This document shows, in pieces, positions 1-5,352 of a stretch of DNA of 21,449 nt. The DNA is from a virus, in the IMG/VR virus record IMGVR_UViG_3300034073_004691, positions 1-21,449 of that record; one strand, given 5' to 3'. Numbering within the stretch: position 1 is the stretch's first letter; each line of letters opens with the position of its first letter. The notes beneath the pieces were generated by a model, which was not told the DNA's origin, made no database searches, and saw nothing but the letters and a program-made list of their open reading frames with translations. The position numbers and the translations under genes were made by a program.

Positions 1-45
1 AAAGGGTAACTCCAGTCAGACCCCCCAGAAATTCCGCCAAAAAAT

Positions 46-144
46 TCAGAACCAGTCCCCGACCAACACCCCAACCACCCAGGCTGTTACCAGGGCGAAC
101 AAGGTTCCGACCATGATTGCTACACCCAGGGGAAAGTCAGTCAT
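46..144 (-). CDS. 32-aa single-pass membrane microprotein
   Basis: Minus-strand ATG at 144 to TGA at 46. After a short polar start (MTDFP) almost the whole protein is one hydrophobic stretch rich in V, L, A, G and W, ending GDWF, so it should be a single membrane-spanning helix. Its ATG lies one base after the TGA of the 61-aa ORF (TGAaATG), an arrangement typical of translational coupling, so the two probably share a transcript. Function is not recognised. A small holin-like or inner-membrane regulatory peptide is conceivable but is only inference. The plus-strand reading of the same bases is polar and Q/N/T-rich, as expected for the antisense of a hydrophobic helix. The ORF is short, so chance cannot be excluded. 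Confidence 0.5.
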   Translation of the reverse strand: MTDFPLGVAIMVGTLFALVTAWVVGVLVGDWF

Positions 145-145
145 T

Positions 146-331
146 TCAGTACAGGTTACATAGCCATAGTTTAGTGGATTCTGGGTCAGACGACAATGCG
201 ATTGTCTTCAGGAGGACGAGTTTGGAGTAATCTTCGGTTTGGGTGCTTGCCAGGTACTCGAGGAACTGTTGTGTAGCGATTTGGCTACGGGCTTCAAGTG
301 CCAGCAACAGTGTGATAATGTCGTTTGGCAC
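146..331 (-). CDS. 61-aa hypothetical protein, minus strand
   Basis: Starts at a GTG (331) and ends in TGA at 146, directly followed by the 32-aa membrane ORF. The product is mostly amphipathic helix (ITLLLALEARSQ, QQFLEYLAS, KLVLLKTIAL) without a recognisable domain. A perfect TATAAT lies on the minus strand 24 bases before the GTG, preceded by CGT, so it has the same -14 G as the plus-strand motifs. No Shine-Dalgarno sequence is seen and there is no in-frame ATG upstream before a stop at 385. The gene opposes the structural genes and starts a divergent minus-strand unit that may continue past the left edge. Function unknown. Support comes from protein-like composition, the coupled neighbour and the promoter-like element. 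Confidence 0.5.
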   Translation of the reverse strand: MPNDIITLLLALEARSQIATQQFLEYLASTQTEDYSKLVLLKTIALSSDPESTKLWLCNLY

Positions 332-355
332 GAATATTTTTATGACGATAGTTTC

Positions 356-361
356 ATTATA
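356..361 (-). promoter_or_regulatory. minus-strand -10 element TATAAT
   Basis: On the minus strand the sequence reads CGTTATAATG, 24 bases before the GTG of the 61-aa ORF. There is a G at the -14 position, as in the plus-strand elements, and no convincing -35 box. It makes 332-507 a divergent promoter region. Confidence 0.4.
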
Positions 362-406
362 ACGAGAAGTGTGTGGATTTATTCATTCAGTGGCGGGCAT
401 GTTACT

Positions 407-508
407 CGGTAATCTGCTAGGTCGACCAGCGGTCTTGGATCGGTAATCTGCTACGTCGACTAGCGGTCTTGGATCGGTAATCTAGTGCGTCGACCAGCGG
501 TCTCGGAA
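407..508 (+). repeat. three tandem 34-bp repeats, promoter/operator-like
   Basis: Head-to-tail units at 407-440, 441-474 and 475-508. Each begins CGGTAATCT, contains GTCGAC (unit 1 GGTCGACC) and then AGCGGTCT. Units 1 and 2 differ at two positions; unit 3 is more diverged and its last base is the A of the next ATG. Each unit holds a copy of the GGTAnnCT element found before other genes; the last copy (TAATCT 478-483) is 24 bases from the start at 508. Each also has a small inverted repeat GACC-AGC-GGTC; in unit 2 the C-to-T change leaves a G:U pair. The 34-base period is not a multiple of three, so this is not a protein repeat. A repeated promoter or repressor/activator site is the likeliest reading. 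Confidence 0.75.
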
Positions 509-900
509 TGGCGCTAGACATCACGCTTGGATGGTCAGCGGGCGACGACTTGCGGGTACTTGTTGCTGCGGGACTTGGTGTGAGTCCTTATGGGGTGCAA
601 CAGATCCAGGTTGACATGAATTATTTGGGTGAATTTGCACCTGATGCTGTTGGAAATGTCCAGGACCTGTTGGACGAGTACGACAGTGTCCAGACTAGGA
701 TGAATGAGTTAAATTTGAGTTCAGAGTCCAGGGTATTAAAGAAGGCGGACGTGTTAGAGTGGGAGGTGAGTGACATTGGGACGACGTATGGCCCGGAAAG
801 GGAATTGATGCGTGTTAGGGACCTTTTGGCCCAATACTTTGGCTTCAGCCCACTGTTTACTGGCAATGGTGGTGTCGGTACGGCGTTGATTCGATCATGA
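508..900 (+). CDS. putative head-tail connector (adaptor) protein
   Basis: 130 aa from an ATG at the end of the third 34-bp repeat; an in-frame TAA at 478 limits the 5' end. No Shine-Dalgarno sequence is visible. The protein is largely helical and acidic in the middle (QDLLDEYDSVQTRMNEL, KADVLEWEV) and ends GGVGTALIRS. I have no diagnostic motif. The call rests on size, helix content and position as first gene of a neck cassette, ahead of a beta-rich stopper-like protein and a clear HK97 gp10-type protein. In siphoviruses the gp6/gp15-type adaptor that binds the portal sits in this place. The stop overlaps the next start as ATGA. An unrelated small virion protein is the alternative. Confidence 0.5.
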   Translation: MALDITLGWSAGDDLRVLVAAGLGVSPYGVQQIQVDMNYLGEFAPDAVGNVQDLLDEYDSVQTRMNELNLSSESRVLKKADVLEWEVSDIGTTYGPERELMRVRDLLAQYFGFSPLFTGNGGVGTALIRS

Positions 901-1088
901 ACGATTGCAACACCAGCGAGGGATTTTTCCAGCCTGTATTGCAGTCTGAGGTTGTTATGGTGATGTGTCATGGATGCGGTACTGAGCAACCGGTAAATGC
1001 GGTGTATGCGCCGTACGTGATGGATGGGATCAGTTCCTGTCGTGCGTGTCGTGAAAAGATGTATGGCAGTTCTGAAAGTGGTGGATGA
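897..1088 (+). CDS. zinc-ribbon microprotein
   Basis: 63 aa starting in the ATGA overlap with the preceding gene, which suggests coupled translation. Two CxxC pairs, C24-H-G-C27 and C48-R-A-C51, are 20 residues apart, the layout of a small treble-clef or ribbon zinc knuckle. An internal start at 957 would give a shorter protein that keeps both pairs. The rest is low in complexity and ends SSESGG. Such ribbons are common in small phage proteins that bind nucleic acid or protein, but no specific function can be assigned. Its position between neck genes may simply reflect space in the operon. Confidence 0.6.
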   Translation: MNDCNTSEGFFQPVLQSEVVMVMCHGCGTEQPVNAVYAPYVMDGISSCRACREKMYGSSESGG

Positions 1089-1094
1089 AATATG

Positions 1095-1103
1095 GGCATA
1101 ATT
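1095..1103 (+). promoter_or_regulatory. GGCATAATT -10-like element
   Basis: Member of the recurrent motif family. The hexamer CATAAT ends 27 bases before the ATG at 1130. A second AT-rich candidate, TATAAA at 1107-1112, follows directly. Confidence 0.35.
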
Positions 1104-1129
1104 TGCTATAAAAATTTTTCGGTACCGAG

Positions 1130-1639
1130 ATGACATCACCGTTATTGGACTATGCGAATGGATACTTGCTGGTGCGCCAGCAGGGGACTCCGAGTATTGT
1201 TAATGGAAGAGTGCAACAAACGGCGGGCACGACGTACTTGGTGCAGTGCTACTTAAAAAGGCAGGACAGTACGGGCACGTCCACGGGTGCTGATTATGTT
1301 CCGGTCCAAAGTCGTGGCGGTGCGGCGATTGATGGGGCCTCGGGACAGATTTATTTGTATCGAGGCTATGCACTTAGGTATGCGGCAGTGAGTTCGTCGT
1401 ATGACTTAGAGACGTTGTCACTGGCTGGCGTGACTTTTAGCTCATTTACGTTTACATCAGTGCCGGAGTGGTTGATTGCTGGCGTAAGTGGATCGCATAA
1501 GCAAGGGCGTGAAAAGGTGGCGTACTTCAGTATTGAGACGTGTGGAGGCAAGTTTGGCAATTCAGGGATTGATGAATTGATCAACAATAACATTGAAGGC
1601 ATTCCGATTGTCATTCGTAGTGGGCAGGTACTGAACTGA
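1130..1639 (+). CDS. putative head-closure (stopper) protein
   Basis: 169 aa, beta-rich, with alternating short hydrophobic strands (TYLVQCYLKRQ, IYLYRGYALRYAA, IPIVIRSGQVLN). No catalytic motif. Position between an adaptor candidate and an HK97 gp10-like protein, together with size and all-beta character, fits the head-closure or stopper proteins that seal the portal and accept the tail. This is inference from synteny. It has its own gap and promoter-like element upstream but no clear Shine-Dalgarno sequence. Its TGA overlaps the ATG of the next gene (TGATG). Confidence 0.45.
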   Translation: MTSPLLDYANGYLLVRQQGTPSIVNGRVQQTAGTTYLVQCYLKRQDSTGTSTGADYVPVQSRGGAAIDGASGQIYLYRGYALRYAAVSSSYDLETLSLAGVTFSSFTFTSVPEWLIAGVSGSHKQGREKVAYFSIETCGGKFGNSGIDELINNNIEGIPIVIRSGQVLN

Positions 1640-2136
1640 TGGCACGCAGTAAGGCAGCTTTTAACTTGTCAGATTTAAAGGCCAAATTAGACAAAAGAAT
1701 TGTTATCAAATCCCAGACGCAGACAAGTGGACTGCTTGCAGTAAATTTGACAAAGTTTCCTGCGACTGAGATAATCAATCGATTTGAAGCGGCGATTGAC
1801 CGAGCCAATAATAAGATCGCATTTGATCTAAAAAAGGCTCTTGATGATGCTATAAGAAGCGGGGTATGGCAAGGCACTGATATTTTTGAAACTGGAAGTT
1901 TGATGGAGTCAGGGACTGTAATAGTAGGGGCGAATGGGGTGACTGTTTCTTACGATGCTCCCTATGCTGCAATTGTGCATTATGGAGGATATATTAATCC
2001 TTACGGAGATGTGAACAGACGAATTTACCTGCCTCCCAGACCCTGGCTTGAATCCGTAATGCTTGGTGGGGGGCCTGTAGCGCAATTCAACTTCGTCGAC
2101 TACTACTTGAGGGAGATCGAACAAGAATTCGACTGA
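1639..2136 (+). CDS. tail-completion protein, HK97 gp10-like
   Basis: 165 aa. The N-terminal half is helical (residues about 40-75, FEAAIDRANNKIAFDLKKALDD). The C-terminal half carries the hallmark of the HK97 gp10 / neck type 1 family: VSYDAPYAAIVHYGG (residues 103-117) followed by LPPRPWLESV (131-140). In this family the protein joins the tail to the head or completes the tail end. It begins in a TGATG overlap with the previous gene, so it is probably translated by coupling. A gap with a promoter-like element follows. The family assignment is more secure than the exact step in assembly. Confidence 0.75.
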   Translation: MARSKAAFNLSDLKAKLDKRIVIKSQTQTSGLLAVNLTKFPATEIINRFEAAIDRANNKIAFDLKKALDDAIRSGVWQGTDIFETGSLMESGTVIVGANGVTVSYDAPYAAIVHYGGYINPYGDVNRRIYLPPRPWLESVMLGGGPVAQFNFVDYYLREIEQEFD

Positions 2137-2142
2137 TATACT
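2134..2142 (+). promoter_or_regulatory. extended -10 element TGATATACT
   Basis: TATACT at 2137-2142 preceded by TGA, a textbook extended -10 arrangement, ending 30 bases before the chaperone ATG. A perfect TATAAT (2148-2153) lies just downstream and could be used instead. Confidence 0.45.
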
Positions 2143-2172
2143 GGAACTATAATTGCGCTACATAAGATTAAA

Positions 2173-2781
2173 ATGGCTAAACTACCCTTTGTTGTTGAAC
2201 CGCGCCGCAAGCCGATTGTCGAAAGGATTGGCAACGAAGAGTCTGGGATTATCGAAATTGAGCGACTAGGTTACCTGACAACTGGTGAAAAAGCCTTTGT
2301 TCAGCAAGTACAACAATTTGATAATGGAACGACTGAGATTGTAACTCTCAGCAGGCGAGTAGCTCGCAAATACGGAATGGGCATGGACAAGGCTTATGGT
2401 CTTGTTATTGGAATTATGTCTGGGCAAGAATCGAATCAAACGAATGACAGAGATCTTGCAGACAAAGTAGAGGAAGAGTTTGCCGTAGAGCTGACTGAGG
2501 TAATTAAGAGCCTATCAAATGGACAAGTACGAGAGGACATGGTAATGGCAGCCTGTATGGTCAGATATCGACTTGATCCCAATTATGAAATTAGTGACAT
2601 TTCCAAACTGCATCCAGACTTGATTGCTGGACTTGCAAATCTTTACAGAGAAGAAGAGGCTAAGGTTCTTGATGCTTTTAAGCAGGAAGACGATGAGTCA
2701 AGTGAAATCACTATCGAGGAAGCCGAAAAAAAGCTCGTGACGGGGCCCAAATCCCGTTCGAAGACTTCTACTACCGATTGA
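2173..2781 (+). CDS. tail assembly chaperone, G-type (unshifted product)
   Basis: 202 aa from ATG at 2173. Mostly helical and acidic towards the end (VEEEFAVELTEVIKSL, EQ/DE-rich 160-185). Tail assembly chaperones bind the tape measure and recruit tube subunits, and many siphoviruses make a short (G) and a long frameshifted (G-T) form. The identification rests on the slippery heptamer A AAA AAG near the 3' end and the fully open -1 frame behind it. After that site the unshifted frame gives only 15 residues of S/T/K-rich sequence. The gene is separated from the tape measure by a terminator candidate, the tube and an HNH gene, whereas chaperones usually sit directly before the tape measure. Confidence 0.75.
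   Translation: MAKLPFVVEPRRKPIVERIGNEESGIIEIERLGYLTTGEKAFVQQVQQFDNGTTEIVTLSRRVARKYGMGMDKAYGLVIGIMSGQESNQTNDRDLADKVEEEFAVELTEVIKSLSNGQVREDMVMAACMVRYRLDPNYEISDISKLHPDLIAGLANLYREEEAKVLDAFKQEDDESSEITIEEAEKKLVTGPKSRSKTSTTD
2727..2757 (+). promoter_or_regulatory. programmed -1 ribosomal frameshift site
   Basis: The heptamer A AAA AAG occupies 2727-2733 in the zero frame (GAA AAA AAG) and equals the well-known dnaX-type slippery sequence. Six bases on, ACGGG (2740-2744) can pair with CCCGT (2753-2757) around an 8-base loop, a normal spacing for a stimulatory stem. The -1 frame has a stop at 2703-2705, just upstream, and is then open to 3356. Confidence 0.8.
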
Positions 2782-3356
2782 AAAGAGGATTTCCTGGCGA
2801 TCCTGAATTTTCTTTGCAGAACTATTGGAAACTGCCGTATATCTATGTTATCAAAAGCATAGAAAATCTTAACAAAATTCAAAGATATGAACTGCATAGC
2901 GCCGAAAAGCCGATTGCTTATCTAGCATTTCAGAATGCGGAATTAAATAGAGACAAGAAAAAAAGAAGACAGCCATTCAAGCCAGAAGAATTTTACTATT
3001 ATGCTGACCTTGAGGCTATGGATTTACCAGAGCCTAGATTTGGCGCAGCAGCCATGGAGCTAATCAGGCTTGAGATGTTTCCAAATTGGGCACTATTTGC
3101 CTATCCAGAATTAAAGAAGCGGGCAATGAATGCTATTGCGCCAGAGTTGTTATGTTACCAGTGCCAAGATGCAATCATTTTAGCGCCAAATATCGAAGGT
3201 GCGATGGTCCAAGGCATGCTTATAGCTGGTAAGACTGCCTCAAACGAAAGACGAGAAATGATCTCTCCATGTAGTCGGACCATAACGGTGCTCATGCCAA
3301 CAATCTTGGGTGAATTTGAGGCAATAGAGGAATCAGAGATCAGGATTGTTGGCTAG
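2733..3356 (+). CDS. tail assembly chaperone, T domain (expressed by -1 shift)
   Basis: Read from 2733 after the slip, the frame adds 207 residues to the first 187 of the G protein, giving a 394-aa G-T fusion. The junction reads ARDGAQIPFEDFYYRLKR, with an aromatic, structured look quite unlike the S/T/K tail of the unshifted frame. The only independent start is a TTG at 2778 that overlaps the G stop and has no Shine-Dalgarno sequence, so the fusion is more plausible. The body is helical with aromatic residues (EEFYYYADLEAMDL, FPNWALFAYPELKKRA). The last 24 bases overlap the convergent HNH gene. By analogy with lambda G-T, the T part should bridge to tail tube subunits. Confidence 0.7.
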   Translation, partial: ARDGAQIPFEDFYYRLKRGFPGDPEFSLQNYWKLPYIYVIKSIENLNKIQRYELHSAEKPIAYLAFQNAELNRDKKKRRQPFKPEEFYYYADLEAMDLPEPRFGAAAMELIRLEMFPNWALFAYPELKKRAMNAIAPELLCYQCQDAIILAPNIEGAMVQGMLIAGKTASNERREMISPCSRTITVLMPTILGEFEAIEESEIRIVG

Positions 3357-3746
3357 CCAGGACAATTCGTCTTCGTCTGGAACCCTTCCATATTTTAGCC
3401 AAAATTCTATGCGAATTTCTCTTGTTTGATCATAGAAATCTTGCTGTCTAAACCAGGGCCTCCAATCCTCGGATCCCTTGGCTTGATTATGCTCTAGACA
3501 GGCGGGCAAGCAATTGGTGCTGACATCTTCGCCCCCTTTACTGCGAGGTTTGAGGTGGTCAATGGTTAGTGACTTGTCACTGATCGGTGGCTGACCGCAA
3601 AAGCAACAACAGTTGCCCCATGCATCCTTTATCGCTTTTCGCCACCGCCTTTTGGCATCTCCACTTTTTAAGCATTCCATGGCCCATAGATAATGATGGT
3701 ACGACAAAGCAATCCCTGGTTGGGATGACACTTTGAGATCGGTCAT
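3333..3746 (-). CDS. HNH endonuclease (free-standing, zinc-finger type)
   Basis: 137 aa on the minus strand from ATG at 3746. Core: C47-x-x-C50-G, then L60-T-I-D63-H64, N78, and C83-L-E-H86-N87-Q-A-K-G, the ordered residues of a beta-beta-alpha-metal HNH nuclease with a structural zinc site. D63-H64, N78 and H86-N87 look complete, so it should be active. The C-terminal part (WRPWFRQQDFYD, RIEFWLKYGR) is a DNA-binding tail I associate with cyanophage HNH proteins. It lies against the structural genes, its 3' end overlaps the T-domain gene by 24 bases, and it separates the chaperones from the rest of the tail genes. Likely a mobile homing-type nuclease; a role in packaging is less likely since packaging HNH genes usually sit beside terminase. 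Confidence 0.88.
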   Translation of the reverse strand: MTDLKVSSQPGIALSYHHYLWAMECLKSGDAKRRWRKAIKDAWGNCCCFCGQPPISDKSLTIDHLKPRSKGGEDVSTNCLPACLEHNQAKGSEDWRPWFRQQDFYDQTREIRIEFWLKYGRVPDEDELSWLANNPDL

Positions 3747-3853
3747 GGATCAGTTGCTGATGTCGACTGTTTTATCCGAGAACAGGTAATTCATGACCAA
3801 TGTTCCGGGCATAATGTTGATTCGACTCACGCTAGAATGCCGTGTAATGGTAT

Positions 3854-3862
3854 GGCAAACTA
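3854..3862 (+). promoter_or_regulatory. GGCAAACTA -10-like element
   Basis: TGGCAAACTAAGG with the hexamer CAAACT at 3856-3861, 27 bases before the ATG at 3889. The same nine bases recur before the gene at 15010 (14979-14987). A second family-like site, GGCATAATG, lies at 3808-3816. Confidence 0.45.
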
Positions 3863-3888
3863 AGGCTTGATGGGTTACGGACTTTTGC

Positions 3889-4320
3889 ATGCCACAACAG
3901 CACGCGACTAGCCCTCAGGTTATTTATGATAAGTTGGCGGGTGATGCCACCTTCATGGCGCTGGTTGGCACGAGAAAGTTTGAGACCGGCGACATGGTAC
4001 TGAATGCGATTTCCATCGTAAGTCCTGGAGAAAAGCTGCCGACGCTTAAGTCAATCAGCGGCCTTGAGGTTGTAATTCATGATGTGGCCAACTTTGGTCG
4101 CAGGTCGTATCTTACCGGTGACGATGATATCACGACTAGTTGGAGGGTGTATTTGATGGCGTGGCCCCCGGCAAATGGTGGAACGCTTACTGCCGCTGCC
4201 ACTAGGATGATGCAATTGTTTAGTGGTGCTACAACTATTGATACCGCAGCGACGCCAGAAGGCCTTGGAATTATCGCGCAATTGCTTGTCCTGATTCCGT
4301 CTGATTCTGTAATTATTTAG
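3889..4320 (+). CDS. putative tail terminator protein
   Basis: 143 aa, alpha/beta, with SPQVIYDKLAGDATFMALVG at the N-terminus, a central LEVVIHD strand, and WRVYLMAWPPANGG followed by a helix (LTAAATRMMQLFSG). The pattern of an N-terminal helix, a DNA-independent beta sheet with W-x-V-Y-L and a C-terminal helix, and the place directly before the tube gene, fit the lambda U / SPP1 gp17 group that caps the tail tube. Assignment is by position and general fold only. It is a single-gene unit: an HNH gene and intergenic DNA precede it, and an 86-base structured gap follows. Confidence 0.5.
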   Translation: MPQQHATSPQVIYDKLAGDATFMALVGTRKFETGDMVLNAISIVSPGEKLPTLKSISGLEVVIHDVANFGRRSYLTGDDDITTSWRVYLMAWPPANGGTLTAAATRMMQLFSGATTIDTAATPEGLGIIAQLLVLIPSDSVII

Positions 4321-4406
4321 TGCATTAATCATTTGGTAGCCTAAAAATAAGCAGGTAGGCGCCTGCCCCTATTTGTCTTGCTTTTTAGCAATCCCTACCT
4401 GAGACC
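4321..4406 (+). promoter_or_regulatory. structured leader of the tail tube gene
   Basis: Three hairpins can be drawn. A: GCAGG 4351-4355 with CCTGC 4362-4366, extendable by AAATA/TATTT outside. B: TTGCT 4378-4382 with AGCAA 4387-4391, loop TTTT. C: CAGGTAGG 4352-4359 with CCTACCTG 4394-4401, which would enclose B and excludes A. Hairpin A followed by a T-rich stretch could end the upstream transcript, while C reaches to five bases before the ATG. GGTAGCCTA at 4335-4343 is a weak member of the promoter-like family. Confidence 0.45.
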
Positions 4407-5255
4407 ATGGCAAATTTCTCCACAAGCTTTGGCTACAATTTTTACATTGTGCCTCTGGCGTCTTCTAGTGTTGACGTGTCTTTTGCTGGTGTAACGCAAG
4501 CAATTTCCGCCACTACTCCGCTCAGCAAGAGCATCAGCAATGTTGCTCGAACCGACAACATTGTTACTGTTACGACCTCGGCTAGCCACGGGTTTAGTGT
4601 TGGCAACACTGTTGTCGTTACGGCAGTAACCAATACCGGCATCAACGGCACCTTTACGATTGTTGATGTACCGACCGCCGCCACCTTTACCTATGTGAAG
4701 ACTGGCGCTGACATCACTTCTGGTTCTGACACCGGCACCGCCGTGATTCAGAACGCTTCCTCGGGTGGCTTTATCTCGACTGCTTCGGTCATCCCTACTG
4801 GCGCCACTGTTTCGTACTCGAACGGCATCTTCACTGTTGAAGGCAGCACCTTCGACATGGATGGTCTTGACAATCCGGCTCGTATCGTTGGCCTGACCAA
4901 TGCGGCGCTGGAGACCGACACGGACACCGAGGACCTCATCACCTATGATGACGAGACCAAGGGTTACAACATCAGCCTGCCGACCGCCAAGACCTGGAGT
5001 ATCTCCCTGGCTGGCGTGGCCGACTTCCGTGATGCTGGCTACCACATCCTGCGCCTGACTGAGCAGAACACCGTGGCTGACTCGCTGCGCGTGAAGATTG
5101 TTCGGATTGGTCCCACCGGCACCGACGAGGCTGTGTACGGCTACGGCACCATCAACGGCTACACCGAATCGATCGAGGCTGGCTCGATTGCAACTTGGGA
5201 GGCCACCATCCAAGGCTACGGTCCGTATCGGATCGACCCCGACGTGAATCCCTGA
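4407..5255 (+). CDS. major tail tube protein with inserted beta domain
   Basis: 282 aa. The C-terminal half (from about residue 160, ETDTDTEDLITYDDETKGY, then SLPTAKTWSISLAGVADF and the closing IEAGSIATWEATIQGYG) has the strand pattern of siphovirus tail tube proteins, which stack as rings around the tape measure. Residues about 46-112 (IVTVTTSASHGFSVGNTV, GINGTFTIVDVPTAATFTY) form a separate HGF-x-x-G / NGT / TFTY module like small beta domains often attached to phage and surface proteins; it probably projects from the tube. The gene uses many C-ending codons, unlike its neighbours, consistent with high expression. It stands alone between a structured leader and a strong terminator. Confidence 0.75.
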   Translation: MANFSTSFGYNFYIVPLASSSVDVSFAGVTQAISATTPLSKSISNVARTDNIVTVTTSASHGFSVGNTVVVTAVTNTGINGTFTIVDVPTAATFTYVKTGADITSGSDTGTAVIQNASSGGFISTASVIPTGATVSYSNGIFTVEGSTFDMDGLDNPARIVGLTNAALETDTDTEDLITYDDETKGYNISLPTAKTWSISLAGVADFRDAGYHILRLTEQNTVADSLRVKIVRIGPTGTDEAVYGYGTINGYTESIEAGSIATWEATIQGYGPYRIDPDVNP

Positions 5256-5303
5256 GTCCTTCGGACTTTTGTGAATAAAAGGCCCCTATTCAGGGGCTTT
5301 TTT
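5255..5303 (+). terminator. tandem Rho-independent terminator after tail tube gene
   Basis: A short hairpin AGTCC-TTC-GGACT (5255-5267) followed by three T overlaps the stop codon. A strong one follows: GCCCCT (5282-5287), loop ATTC, AGGGGC (5292-5297), then six T (5298-5303), with flanking A/T pairs extending the stem. Confidence 0.85.
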
Positions 5304-5318
5304 ATTGACTTTTTGACC

Positions 5319-5327
5319 GGAAGACTA
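5319..5327 (+). promoter_or_regulatory. GGAAGACTA element before tape measure
   Basis: Weaker match to the recurrent motif (GGAAGACTAG against GGCAAACTAG). Hexamer 5321-5326 ends 26 bases before the GTG start, the usual spacing. It follows the terminator, so a new transcript must begin about here. Confidence 0.35.
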
Positions 5328-5352
5328 GAGGGCGCTAAGAAGTTGTTAGTCA

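Noticed and set aside
2-163. Plus-strand open frame from the window edge, as the C-terminus of an upstream gene
   Set aside because: It is polar, Q/N/T/P-rich, as expected for the antisense of the hydrophobic minus-strand ORF at 46-144. A second plus frame is also open there, so openness alone means little.
407-508. CRISPR array
   Set aside because: The 34-bp units are directly adjacent with no spacers, only three copies exist, and no cas genes are near.
621-1139. 172-aa minus-strand ORF
   Set aside because: Antisense to the connector and zinc-ribbon genes; its low-complexity H/S/T/R content is typical of a shadow frame.
4395-5213. 272-aa minus-strand ORF
   Set aside because: Antisense to the tail tube gene. 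It is long only because that gene has biased codons; the product is G/V/R/N-rich without domain pattern.
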